From the NCBI GenBank assembly GCA_965216955.1, contig CBDCGV010000018.1:62001-126000 (forward strand): a stretch of 64,000 bases of DNA, read 5' to 3'. The position numbers and the translations under genes were made by a program. The notes beneath the pieces are model-generated. The model was not told the origin of the DNA and ran no database searches. It was given only the letters and a program-made list of their open reading frames with translations. Positions 56,197 through 64,000 of this stretch are shown here, one piece after another (within the stretch, counting starts at the first letter, position 1; each line of letters opens with the position of its first letter). This stretch comes from CBDCGV01 sp965216955 (GTDB lineage: Bacteria; Bacteroidota; Bacteroidia; Chitinophagales; JADIYW01).

Positions 56197-57798
56197 CTAA
56201 TTTAATCGTTTACCATGTACACTTGCAAACATTCTTTTCCATTCAATATTTCTTGGGAAAGATTTATTGGGATTTAAAGAAAGCCAAACAAACAAGGGTT
56301 TCCCCACAATGTGGTCTTCTGGTACAAAACCCCAATAGCGAGAATCCGCAGAATGATGCCTGTTATCTCCCATCATAAAATAATAATTCATTTTGAAGGT
56401 ATAGTCAGATACCTTTTCCCCATTAATATAAATACTTCCTGAAGTATCTATATTCGTATTATTATTTTCATAGGTATTAATAACTCTCTCATAAATAGGC
56501 CAATTATCAGGCGTTAATTGAATGGTCGCTCCTTTAGCAGGTATTTCTATAGGACCAAATTGATCGCTACTCCATTTATAAGATTCGTTATTGGGGTAAA
56601 TTAATTTATTATATGGTAAATTATCACTTGATTCTATATATTGTTCAAAACGAGTTATATTTTTAAGCTTCTTCAGTGCTTCTGCTTGTTCATATGAAAC
56701 ATTAAATACGAATTTCGAACCAAACTGATCCTTTTGAATCTGGTTTGGCTGAATATTCAAACGTTCTAAAATTCGCTTATTTATACCTCCTTTTACTTGT
56801 CCAATATATTCGTTAAATGCATTTGGAGGATTCCAACCTTCTTTATCATTTATATAAACCTGTGCATCTTTTATTTCCAATATATCTCCGGGCATTCCAA
56901 CACAACGCTTAATAAAATTCTCTTTTTTATCAATAGGTCTAATAGTTAGATTCATGTCCTCCCAAATATTTTTCCGGGCTTGGCTTTGATATTGATCCTC
57001 CGACTTTACCGGTAAATTTCTTGATAGATCTCTTGCTTTCAATTGATCTGCAAGCCTTCTTTTATAAGAGTAATAACTCTCATTTGATTGAAATTCTACA
57101 ATTACAGTATCTCCTTCAGGAAAATTAAAAACAACCGCGTCATTTCTTTTAATATTTTGAAACCCTGGTAATCGGTGATACTTCAATTTTACCCCTTCCC
57201 AATAAGCTTTTGTTTTTGTTATGGGCATAGTGTGATGTGCAAATGGGAAAGCAACAGGTGTCATTGGCACTCTTGGGCCATAATGAAACTTACTCACAAA
57301 CAAAAAATCGCCTGTCATCAATGTACCTTCCATTGATCCAGATGGGATTTTATAAGCTTCAATACCAAACATTCGAATAATAGAAGCAGCGATTACCGCA
57401 AAAATAATGGCGTCAGCCCATTCTCTTGTCGTAGATTTTTTAACATTATTCTTTTTATCATTAATAGCACTCGGACCAGCGTATCTCACTTTTTTATCTA
57501 TCCCTAATATTGGAAAGTAGAGGAATCCAAAGAAAATACTTACAAGATACTGCCAAAATTTTCGTTGATTAAAAGAGTTTAAAGTATCAGAAATCCAAAC
57601 TAAAGCAAATACAAAATTTAAAAAAGGAACCAATCCAAAAATAGCGGTCCACTTCTTTCTTCCAATTATTTCAAGCCAAGTAATATCTTGTAATAAAGGA
57701 ATAGCACTATGCCACCCAGGCTTACCAGCTTTTTCAAACAAAGGCCATAAACCGAGGTGCATGGCAAAATAAATCAACAATAGTATTAGGTATTCCAT
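56197..57798 (-). CDS. lepB: Signal peptidase I with N-terminal membrane extension
   Basis: Signal peptidase I removes signal peptides at the outer face of the inner membrane. The catalytic Ser is in IPSGSMEG (Ser155) and the general-base Lys in NFIKRCVGMPGD (Lys297), with the terminal box GDNRHHSADSRYWG intact. The first 105 residues are an extra membrane region with about four helices, usual in Bacteroidota. A long insertion separates Lys297 from the last box, giving 533 aa against about 320 in E. coli. It is cotranscribed after dapB, with a 36-bp gap. Confidence 0.93.
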   Translation of the reverse strand: MEYLILLLIYFAMHLGLWPLFEKAGKPGWHSAIPLLQDITWLEIIGRKKWTAIFGLVPFLNFVFALVWISDTLNSFNQRKFWQYLVSIFFGFLYFPILGIDKKVRYAGPSAINDKKNNVKKSTTREWADAIIFAVIAASIIRMFGIEAYKIPSGSMEGTLMTGDFLFVSKFHYGPRVPMTPVAFPFAHHTMPITKTKAYWEGVKLKYHRLPGFQNIKRNDAVVFNFPEGDTVIVEFQSNESYYSYKRRLADQLKARDLSRNLPVKSEDQYQSQARKNIWEDMNLTIRPIDKKENFIKRCVGMPGDILEIKDAQVYINDKEGWNPPNAFNEYIGQVKGGINKRILERLNIQPNQIQKDQFGSKFVFNVSYEQAEALKKLKNITRFEQYIESSDNLPYNKLIYPNNESYKWSSDQFGPIEIPAKGATIQLTPDNWPIYERVINTYENNNTNIDTSGSIYINGEKVSDYTFKMNYYFMMGDNRHHSADSRYWGFVPEDHIVGKPLFVWLSLNPNKSFPRNIEWKRMFASVHGKRLN

Positions 57799-57834
57799 TA
57801 GATTGTGTTATGCTTAAAATTGGTAAAGTTATTT

Positions 57835-58566
57835 TTAGTTGAATCCCAATACGTCTTCCATAGTAAAAGCACCCTTTTTATCTGCCAACCACTTTGCTGC
57901 CAATAAAGCTCCTGACGCAAATCCTTCCCTACTAAAAGCGGTATGCTTTAATTCTATTTCATCAATTTCATTTTTGTATGTTACCGTATGTGTTCCAGGC
58001 ACATTTTCTTCCCGCTTAGAAATAATCTCTAAAGTTGCCTTATTAGAAGAAGGCTCATTTTTCCAAGTGTCTTTTCTAGTTACTTTCTTTAAAATATCAA
58101 AGGCTGTAAATAACGCGGTACCACTTGGAGCATCCTTTTTCTCTGTATGATGAATTTCCTCCATAAACACATCATAGCTTTCTTGGTGATTCATAATTTC
58201 AGCTAATCTTCTATTGATTTCGAAAAAAATATTAACGCCTATACTAAAATTAGGGGCATACAAAAACGCCTTGTCATTTTCTATTGCATACATCTGAAGC
58301 TCTCTTAGTTTCTTTGTCCAACCTGTAGTTCCTGATACTACAGGAACATTAGCATCGAAGCACCATTGTATATTTTCAATTGCAGCGCTAGGCATTGTAA
58401 ATTCAATGGCCACATCTGCCTTTTCATTAAGCTCATCAATAGAGATTTTGTTTCTGTTATGTTCATCAACAATTAGAGAAATGTTACAACCTCTCTCCTT
58501 TTCACGTTGGGCAATGGCTTCAATCGTCTTTCCCATTTTCCCATATCCTATAAGTGCTATATTCAT
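57835..58566 (-). CDS. dapB: 4-hydroxy-tetrahydrodipicolinate reductase
   Basis: DapB makes tetrahydrodipicolinate for lysine and diaminopimelate synthesis. The N-terminal IALIGYGKMGKTIE is the NAD(P)H-binding motif, SGTTGW the second conserved block, and EEIHHTEKKDAPSGTA carries the catalytic His pair and Lys. At 243 aa it is short but within the family range. It overlaps the DUF5683 gene by 4 bp (ATGA type), so translation is coupled. Confidence 0.95.
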   Translation of the reverse strand: MNIALIGYGKMGKTIEAIAQREKERGCNISLIVDEHNRNKISIDELNEKADVAIEFTMPSAAIENIQWCFDANVPVVSGTTGWTKKLRELQMYAIENDKAFLYAPNFSIGVNIFFEINRRLAEIMNHQESYDVFMEEIHHTEKKDAPSGTALFTAFDILKKVTRKDTWKNEPSSNKATLEIISKREENVPGTHTVTYKNEIDEIELKHTAFSREGFASGALLAAKWLADKKGAFTMEDVLGFN

Positions 58567-59168
58567 AATCGCAAAGTTAAGCCTACTCCCGGGAAGGCAC
58601 CGTTATTTACTGTTAAAATTTTGGGTTCTATTGCTAAACTTAAATCATCGTTAACATCAAATTTATGTAAATGTGCATCAACAAATGCATCCAAGATGTT
58701 CCATAGGTACATACTAGCTGCAACGACACTTGAAATCTCTAAAAGCCTCCGATGATAGTTTCTTTGTGCAAGTATGGCAGTATTAGCAACCCCATTTATT
58801 TCAAAACTTTGTCTTAACAGGGCATTAGCTTCTCTTAATCTTGTGGCATTCCACCCGACAAAAAATGTACTTGTCGCTATGGCGGTATAAAATATGGATA
58901 GTTTCCAGAATTTTTTATTGTATATCTGTCCTAAACCCGGTACTCCTAATGAAAGCAAAGCAGCTTTTTTGGTTGATCTTTCCTCTTCTGCCCAAACGGC
59001 TCTTCTTTCTTCCCTTTTTTCTTTGTTAGATTTTATAACAATAGATTCTATATCAGATGTTTCTTCTACATTTAGATGCAGACTATCTTTTAAAGATTGT
59101 CCATATCCTATTTGAAAAAAGGAAGTAAAGAACAACAATATTAATATAAGGTACTTTGAAGTGTACAC
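58563..59168 (-). CDS. DUF5683 membrane-associated protein
   Basis: A 201-aa exported protein with a signal peptide (ending QIGYGQ) and a DUF5683 domain with GVPGLGQIYNKKFWK and a membrane segment near 95-110. The family is regularly encoded between parB and dapB in Bacteroidota, as here. The GLGQIYN motif resembles TM2-type membrane hairpins. Its function is unknown; the context links it to chromosome partitioning or wall-precursor synthesis, but that is only association. Confidence 0.88.
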   Translation of the reverse strand: MYTSKYLILILLFFTSFFQIGYGQSLKDSLHLNVEETSDIESIVIKSNKEKREERRAVWAEEERSTKKAALLSLGVPGLGQIYNKKFWKLSIFYTAIATSTFFVGWNATRLREANALLRQSFEINGVANTAILAQRNYHRRLLEISSVVAASMYLWNILDAFVDAHLHKFDVNDDLSLAIEPKILTVNNGAFPGVGLTLRL

Positions 59169-59177
59169 AACTCGAAA

Positions 59178-60086
59178 TTAATCATTTTCGAGTAAGTCTA
59201 AGATTCTGTTAAGATCACTATTAGAATAAAATGGAATTTGAATTTCTCCTTTCTCTCCAGTTCCCTTTTTTATTTTCACTTTAGTTTGAAAGAGGTCTAT
59301 TAATTGGTTCTGGACATTAAGCAATGCTGGTGAAAGTGATTTTTTTGAACTTTTATTTTTTGTTGTAACAATGTTATTTCCTTTTGTCACATTTCTAACT
59401 AATTCTTCTGTTTTCCTAACAGATAAATCTTTGTCTAAAATTTGATCGAAAATATACAACTGCTTTTCCAATTCCGGAACACTAATCAAAGAACGTGCAT
59501 GTCCCATTGAAATTTGATTTCCCTTAAGTCCCTTTTGCACTTCAGGTGGAAGTTTCAGTAATCGTAAAAAATTAGTTACTGTTGATCTGTTTTTTCCTAG
59601 CCTTTTTCCTAAGCTTTCATGAGTAAGTGTACATTCATCAATTAAACGTTGATAATTGATAGCAATTTCCATTGCATTAAGATCTTCTCTTTGTATGTTT
59701 TCAATTAAAGCAATTTCTAATGCTTCTTGATCATTGCTTGCCCTGACATATGCGGGAATGTCTTTAAATCCTGCCAATTTAGAGGCCCTTAATCGCCGCT
59801 CCCCAGCAATTAACTGATATTTCTTTGCGGCTAATTTTCTAACTGTAACAGGTTGAATAACTCCATGCACCCTAATAGATTCAGAGAGTTCTTGTAAAGC
59901 TTCTTCGTTAAAATCTACTCTCGGTTGAAACGGATTTACTTCAATTTGTTCTAAAGGAATTCTTGCAACAGTATTTACAATAGAGTCATTTTCAGCTTCA
60001 TTGATTTTAATAGTTTCAGTATCTTCATCAATGTTCTGTAGCAGTGCTCGTATTCCTTTTCCCAACGCTTCTCTTTTCTTACTCAT
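59178..60086 (-). CDS. parB: Chromosome-partitioning protein ParB
   Basis: ParB is the CTPase clamp that loads at parS and spreads. The N-terminal GKGIRALLQNIDED leader, the CTP-binding motif LIAGERRLRASK, and ENIQREDLNAMEIA are present, followed by the helix-turn-helix (LGKNRSTVTNFLRLL) and a C-terminal dimerisation segment. The length (302 aa) is standard. It overlaps parA by 8 bp. No convincing parS palindrome is found in the window, though it could lie nearby. Confidence 0.95.
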   Translation of the reverse strand: MSKKREALGKGIRALLQNIDEDTETIKINEAENDSIVNTVARIPLEQIEVNPFQPRVDFNEEALQELSESIRVHGVIQPVTVRKLAAKKYQLIAGERRLRASKLAGFKDIPAYVRASNDQEALEIALIENIQREDLNAMEIAINYQRLIDECTLTHESLGKRLGKNRSTVTNFLRLLKLPPEVQKGLKGNQISMGHARSLISVPELEKQLYIFDQILDKDLSVRKTEELVRNVTKGNNIVTTKNKSSKKSLSPALLNVQNQLIDLFQTKVKIKKGTGEKGEIQIPFYSNSDLNRILDLLEND

Positions 60087-60891
60087 TCGAAAGGTCTAAT
60101 ATTTTATTTTCTTCATCGATTAGAGTTAGCCCATTTCTTTGTAAAACTTCTCTGGCAAGATTCAAATAATTGACAGCTCCTTTACATTCAGCATCATACA
60201 TAATTACTGGCTGTCTAAAACTCTGTGCCTCACTTAATCTTATGTTTCGATGAACAATGGTGTTAAAAACACTTTCTTCAAATCTTCTTTTAACCTCTAA
60301 AACTACCTGATTAGATAAATTGAGTCGCTTATCATACATCGTTAAAAGAATACCCTCTATTTCTAACTTAGGGTTTAACCTTGATTGCACTATTTTAATT
60401 GTATTTAAAAGTTTCCCAAGCCCTTCTAAAGCAAAGTATTCACATTGAACCGGAATGACAACACTATCAGCAGCTGTTAATGCATTGACAGTTATTAAAC
60501 CTAATGATGGTGAACAATCAATAATGATAAAATCATAGTCGTCTTCAATGTCTTGTAAGGCATATTTTAAAATATGTTCTCTATTGGGATGATTAATCAA
60601 TTCAATTTCTGCCCCTACTAAATCCAAATGAGATGGGAGTAAATAGAGATTTGGAGTATCTGTTTCCAAAATAATATCAGAAGGTTTTGTTTCATCAATA
60701 AGGCATTCATATAAGCTCACCTTAATATTCTTAGGTTCAAAGCCAACACCACTCGTTGTATTGGCCTGAGGGTCAGCATCAATAATAAGCACTCGCTGCT
60801 CTAAAATGGATAAACTCGCTGCTAAATTTATTGCAGTTGTTGTTTTTCCTACCCCCCCTTTTTGATTTGCTATACTTATTATTTTTGCCAT
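60079..60891 (-). CDS. parA: Chromosome-partitioning ATPase ParA
   Basis: ParA forms the nucleoid-bound ATP gradient that moves ParB-parS complexes. The deviant Walker A KGGVGKTTT is at residues 11-19, Walker A' is LIIDADPQAN, and Walker B is FIIIDCSPSLGL. At 270 aa it lacks the N-terminal helix-turn-helix of plasmid type Ia proteins, so it is the chromosomal (Soj) form. It lies 3 bp after the UPF0173 hydrolase gene and overlaps parB, in one operon. Confidence 0.95.
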   Translation of the reverse strand: MAKIISIANQKGGVGKTTTAINLAASLSILEQRVLIIDADPQANTTSGVGFEPKNIKVSLYECLIDETKPSDIILETDTPNLYLLPSHLDLVGAEIELINHPNREHILKYALQDIEDDYDFIIIDCSPSLGLITVNALTAADSVVIPVQCEYFALEGLGKLLNTIKIVQSRLNPKLEIEGILLTMYDKRLNLSNQVVLEVKRRFEESVFNTIVHRNIRLSEAQSFRQPVIMYDAECKGAVNYLNLAREVLQRNGLTLIDEENKILDLSNE

Positions 60892-60894
60892 TGA

Positions 60895-61578
60895 TTATAT
60901 TTCAAATGATTGTCCGATTTCAATTAAATTCAGGGTCTTTTTTTCATTAGAGAATTTTTGAATGGCTTCCCCTTTATTTATTTCAATAAAGCCAAAAGTA
61001 TCATAATGCATCCCTATTATTTGATCACATTTTATATATTTTGAAGCTAATAAAGCATCTTCTACTCCCATTGTAAAGTTATCTCCTATTGGAAGTAAAG
61101 CAACTTTAATATGGTGTTGATCTCCTAAAATTTTCATATCATATGTAAGGGCAGTGTCTCCTGCAAAATAGACACATCCTTCCAAATTCTCAACTATAAA
61201 TCCTCCGGGGTTCCCACCATAGCTTCCATCAGGCATACTACTGGAATGTATGGCGTTTACATATTTTACTTTTGCAAAGTCAAATTGCCAACTTCCTCCA
61301 TGATTCATAGGGTGTCCATTCTCAAGACCTTGTTTAGCAAGCCAAGTTATAATCTCATAATTGGAAACAATTGTAGCTCCTGTTCTTTTTCCAATACTAA
61401 CTGCATCTGCAATATGATCTTCATGCCCATGAGATATTAGAATATAATCTGCCTCAATATCATTTACACTGACAATGTCTTTTGCTAAAGGGTTTGGGGT
61501 AATAAATGGATCAAATAAAATTTTCTTTCCATTTGTTTCCATTAAAAAGCAAGCATGTCCGAAATATGTAAAAATCAT
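60895..61578 (-). CDS. UPF0173 metallo-beta-lactamase-fold hydrolase
   Basis: A 227-aa metal-dependent hydrolase. The N-terminal YFGHACFL block and the zinc motif SHGHEDH (His50, His52, Asp54, His55) are followed by FAGDTALT and GMHYDTF, all typical of UPF0173. The substrate is not known. It is the first gene of the parAB-dapB-lepB operon (3-bp gap to parA), and the promoter-like element upstream serves the whole unit. It may be a passenger with a metabolic role rather than a partitioning factor. Confidence 0.92.
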   Translation of the reverse strand: MIFTYFGHACFLMETNGKKILFDPFITPNPLAKDIVSVNDIEADYILISHGHEDHIADAVSIGKRTGATIVSNYEIITWLAKQGLENGHPMNHGGSWQFDFAKVKYVNAIHSSSMPDGSYGGNPGGFIVENLEGCVYFAGDTALTYDMKILGDQHHIKVALLPIGDNFTMGVEDALLASKYIKCDQIIGMHYDTFGFIEINKGEAIQKFSNEKKTLNLIEIGQSFEI

Positions 61579-61600
61579 TTTTTGCTACGGATTGATAATT

Positions 61601-61608
61601 CAAAAATA
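61601..61608 (-). promoter_or_regulatory. -7 element TAnnTTTG of the parAB operon
   Basis: TATTTTTG on the minus strand lies 22 bp upstream of the UPF0173 ATG (61578), predicting a leader of about 19 bases for the operon ending at 54960. Confidence 0.45.
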
Positions 61609-61705
61609 GAATAAAAGGAATCGTAATTTGCGTTTTAAAGATGGTTTTTACCAACAAACCTGTGGATAAAAATTGTAAGTGTATATTCGCTTAAAAATTG
61701 ATTGA

Positions 61706-62233
61706 ATGACAACTTTATTTGTAGGAACCAACAGAGTTGGTAGTAATTCCCAGCTTGTGGCTGAATTCTATTCGAAGCGATTAAAATTGCATAACATAAC
61801 ACATCAATTGTTTAATCTCCGAGACATGCCACAAGATTTGCTTACTAATGAAATGTATCATACTAATAGCAACAATGCAATGGTGACCATTCAAGAAAGC
61901 ATATTAAAACCAACTCAAAAATATATTTTTATTATCCCTGAGTATAATGGTAGTATTCCTGGCACCTTGAAAGCTTTTATAGATGCTAGTGATATCCCTG
62001 CTTGTTTTTATGGCAAGAAAGCATGTCTAATTGGAGTAGCCGCAGGTAGAGCTGGCAATTTGCGAGGAATGGATCATTTTACTAATATTCTTAATCATAT
62101 TAAAATAGATGTACACCACTTAAAAATCCCTATAAGTGCGGTAGAAAATCATTTAAACGACCATAATGAAATAATCACAGAGGAAATTATTAACTTGATA
62201 GACCAACAAATCCTTGAATTCCAAAAATTTTAA
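61706..62233 (+). CDS. NAD(P)H-dependent FMN reductase family protein
   Basis: A 175-aa flavodoxin-fold protein. GTNRVGSNSQ near the N-terminus binds the FMN phosphate, and PEYNGSIPGTLKAFID is the flavin-ring motif of the NADPH-dependent FMN reductase family. Such enzymes reduce quinones, azo compounds or free FMN. It is followed 9 bp later by an oligopeptide-binding lipoprotein, so the two are probably cotranscribed. The physiological substrate is unknown. Confidence 0.9.
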   Translation: MTTLFVGTNRVGSNSQLVAEFYSKRLKLHNITHQLFNLRDMPQDLLTNEMYHTNSNNAMVTIQESILKPTQKYIFIIPEYNGSIPGTLKAFIDASDIPACFYGKKACLIGVAAGRAGNLRGMDHFTNILNHIKIDVHHLKIPISAVENHLNDHNEIITEEIINLIDQQILEFQKF

Positions 62234-62242
62234 AAGTAAATC

Positions 62243-63853
62243 ATGAAATATTTCAAACTTCTCTTAACTCAACTATTTATTCTCGCCATTATAGGATGCA
62301 TATCAACCAATAATCAAAACAATCAAAAGATTTTTAAGTTTAATATGTCTGGAGGATTAACCTCATTAGACCCTGCCTTTTCCAAAGATCAAAATACCAT
62401 GTGGGTCGCTAGACAATTATTTGATGGTTTAGTGCAAGTAAACAATCGCTTGGAAATTATTCCTTCTATAGCAAAAAGCTGGAAAGTATCTGAAGATGGA
62501 AAAACTTATACTTTTATTTTAAGAGATGATGTTTATTTCAATGACAATGAATTGATTAAAGAAGAGAATAAAAAAGTAAAAGCGCAAGATTTTGTTTATA
62601 GTCTAGGGCGTTTGATAGATGATGAGATTGCTTCCCCAGGCGGATGGCTATTTAGAGATAAAGTGGTAGATATCGCTCCTTTTAAAGCTATAAATGACAC
62701 CTTATTTCAAATAAATTTAAAAATCCCTTTTAGACCTCTTTTAGGCATGCTTGCACTACCATATTGTAGTGTTGTACCCAAAGATGTGGCAGATCATTAT
62801 GGCAAAGATTTTAGAGCGCACCCTATTGGCACAGGGCCTTTTAAACTTAAATTATGGAAGGATAGTGATATTCTTTTCCTAGAAAAAAATGAAAATTATT
62901 TTGAAAAAGATAAGTTAGGAAACAGTTTGCCATACATTGATGGTATTAGAATTAGCTTTTTAATCGACCGCCAAATTGAGCTAGATAAATTTATAGCAGG
63001 AGAATTAGACTTTATATCAGGAATTGTCCCAGAAACCAAAGATCGTCTACTAACTTCAGATGGTCAATTAAAAGAAAACCTTAAAAATCAGTTCAAATTA
63101 GAGAAACATCCGTATATGAATACAGAGTACTTAGGGTTTTCAATGAAAAATCAATCTGTTGAAGCATTAAAAAATAAAAAAGTACGTCAGGCTATTAATT
63201 ATGGCTTTGATCGAAAAAAAATGATACAATATTTACAAAACAACATTGGAATTCCGGCTAATGCAGGTATGATTCCTCCAGCAATGGCTTCCTTTAACGA
63301 TACGGAGGTAAAGGGATATAAATATGACATTGAAAAAGCCAAGCAATTATTAATAGAAGCAGGATATCCAAATGGTAAAGGAATTGACGAAATAAAATTA
63401 CATACCAGTCAGAATTACTTACAATTAACAACATATATTTCAAAAGCTTTAGAAGAGATCGGGCTTAAAATATCCTTAGAAAATGTCCCTGCTGCTTTTC
63501 AACGAGAGCAAATGCGAAATAATCAATTAGATTTTTTCAGAGCTTCATGGATAGGCGACTACCCTGATGGAGAAAATTATCTAGCACTCTTCTATGGTGG
63601 ACATGGGGCTCCTCCTAATTATACTTTTTTTAAAAATGACAGGTATGATGAGCTATATAAAAAGGCAATCGTTGAAGATGATCCGGAGGAATACATCAAA
63701 TTATATCATGAAATGGAAAACATAGTGCTTGACGAAGCACCAGTAGTACCATTATTTTATGATGAGGTAGTTCGATTTATCAATAAAAGAGTTACTGGAT
63801 TACAAAATAACGGCATGAATATGTTGATATTGAAAGAAGTACAATTAAATTAG
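62243..63853 (+). CDS. ABC transporter substrate-binding lipoprotein (SBP_bac_5, OppA-like)
   Basis: A 536-aa lipoprotein with lipobox LAIIGC (Cys19) and a full family-5 binding domain (GGLTSLDPAFSKD near the start, IPSIAKSWKVSEDGKTYTFIL, KKVRQAINYGFDRKKMI). These proteins capture peptides, nickel or other ligands for an ABC importer. No permease or ATPase gene lies in the window, so its partners are elsewhere. The following gene starts 22 bp later on the same strand. Confidence 0.92.
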   Translation: MKYFKLLLTQLFILAIIGCISTNNQNNQKIFKFNMSGGLTSLDPAFSKDQNTMWVARQLFDGLVQVNNRLEIIPSIAKSWKVSEDGKTYTFILRDDVYFNDNELIKEENKKVKAQDFVYSLGRLIDDEIASPGGWLFRDKVVDIAPFKAINDTLFQINLKIPFRPLLGMLALPYCSVVPKDVADHYGKDFRAHPIGTGPFKLKLWKDSDILFLEKNENYFEKDKLGNSLPYIDGIRISFLIDRQIELDKFIAGELDFISGIVPETKDRLLTSDGQLKENLKNQFKLEKHPYMNTEYLGFSMKNQSVEALKNKKVRQAINYGFDRKKMIQYLQNNIGIPANAGMIPPAMASFNDTEVKGYKYDIEKAKQLLIEAGYPNGKGIDEIKLHTSQNYLQLTTYISKALEEIGLKISLENVPAAFQREQMRNNQLDFFRASWIGDYPDGENYLALFYGGHGAPPNYTFFKNDRYDELYKKAIVEDDPEEYIKLYHEMENIVLDEAPVVPLFYDEVVRFINKRVTGLQNNGMNMLILKEVQLN

Positions 63854-63875
63854 TTTAAATTGAATTAGACAACTA

Positions 63876-64000
63876 ATGAAGAAGCAACTATTTATTGTAT
63901 TGTGCATCCTCCTATTAATTATTCAATTAAAAAAAATAGACAAAGTCAATCCTCCAATAACAGCCCTAAAAGACTTTATAAATATTGAAAAACCGAATGC
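63876..64000 (+). CDS. Haem-binding-domain protein, N-terminal fragment
   Basis: Only the first 41 codons are in the window: MKKQLFIVLCILLLIIQL, a membrane anchor, then KIDKVNPPITALKDF. The IQ-x-x-x-IDK-x-NPP pattern is typical of Bacteroidota proteins with a Haem_bd domain, which later carry a CxxCH haem site. The family call is tentative because the diagnostic motif lies outside the window. Confidence 0.6.
   Translation, partial: MKKQLFIVLCILLLIIQLKKIDKVNPPITALKDFINIEKPN

Noticed and set aside
54960..61578. Replication origin next to parAB
   Set aside because: parAB is often near oriC, but I see no dnaA or dnaN gene and no cluster of DnaA boxes in the window.

Overview
The window is a low-GC chromosomal segment from a Bacteroidota bacterium, most likely a marine or sediment Saprospiria-like lineage. 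The phylum-level call rests on several independent signs: a type IX secretion (T9SS) type B C-terminal domain next to a PorP/SprF-family protein, a type A 'Por' tail, a TonB-receptor-like 827-aa barrel, DUF5683 between parB and dapB, HU-SPOR and DUF6495 genes, near absence of Shine-Dalgarno sequences, and repeated upstream matches to the Bacteroidota -7 promoter element TAnnTTTG. The finer placement is an inference from the 'GCDS' repeat proteins.

Layout. 1-2193 (minus): start of an arginine operon (GNAT, argG, truncated argC). 2413-5097 (plus): an Nramp-like transporter without the usual metal-site motif, lgt, and an Smr-domain protein. 5112-8442 (minus): yqgE/algH, tRNA-Ser(UGA), a YihY/BrkB membrane protein, a YbgC-type thioesterase and mltG. 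8720-11326: an accessory-looking locus with an all-helical 503-aa protein divergent from an overlooked 52-codon gene for a small exported peptide that has its own strong terminator. 11327-12910 (minus): prfC. 13146-35335 (plus): the surface-protein region. It holds a 1626-aa PKD-repeat protein with a type B T9SS signal, coupled by a TTGA overlap to a PorP/SprF-OmpA fusion, followed by a 15-kb gene for a metalloprotease with about 80 copies of a 43-aa, two-cysteine repeat. A 2-bp insertion splits that gene and separates its type A sorting tail from the rest.

35462-41951 (plus): an envelope cluster of a 1044-aa TPR protein, an outer-membrane barrel, an HU-SPOR membrane protein and a LysE-family exporter. 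41946-50662: an AEC transporter, an RlmL-like rRNA methylase with DUF2461, DUF6495 with a mini-Smr protein, a terC gene broken into three frames, a lipoprotein phosphoesterase, a PIF1-like helicase, an ATC-hydrolase-like protein and a DUF6438 lipoprotein. 50750-54834: an outer-membrane beta-barrel receptor-like protein, two small helical or unknown proteins, and AMP nucleosidase, whose conserved N-terminus is out of frame at an A7 run. 54960-61578 (minus): one long operon of a UPF0173 hydrolase, parA, parB, DUF5683, dapB, lepB and a lipoprotein. 61706-end (plus): an FMN reductase, an oligopeptide-binding lipoprotein and the start of a haem-binding-domain protein.

Most genes are ordinary housekeeping or envelope functions. 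The unusual content is the T9SS repeat region (tandem 129-bp units, a duplicated lamin-tail-like block, higher-order modules, a frameshift), the small-peptide/helical-protein locus at 8.7-10.7 kb, several inverted-repeat elements in intergenic DNA, and frame disruptions in three genes that are either real lesions or assembly indels.
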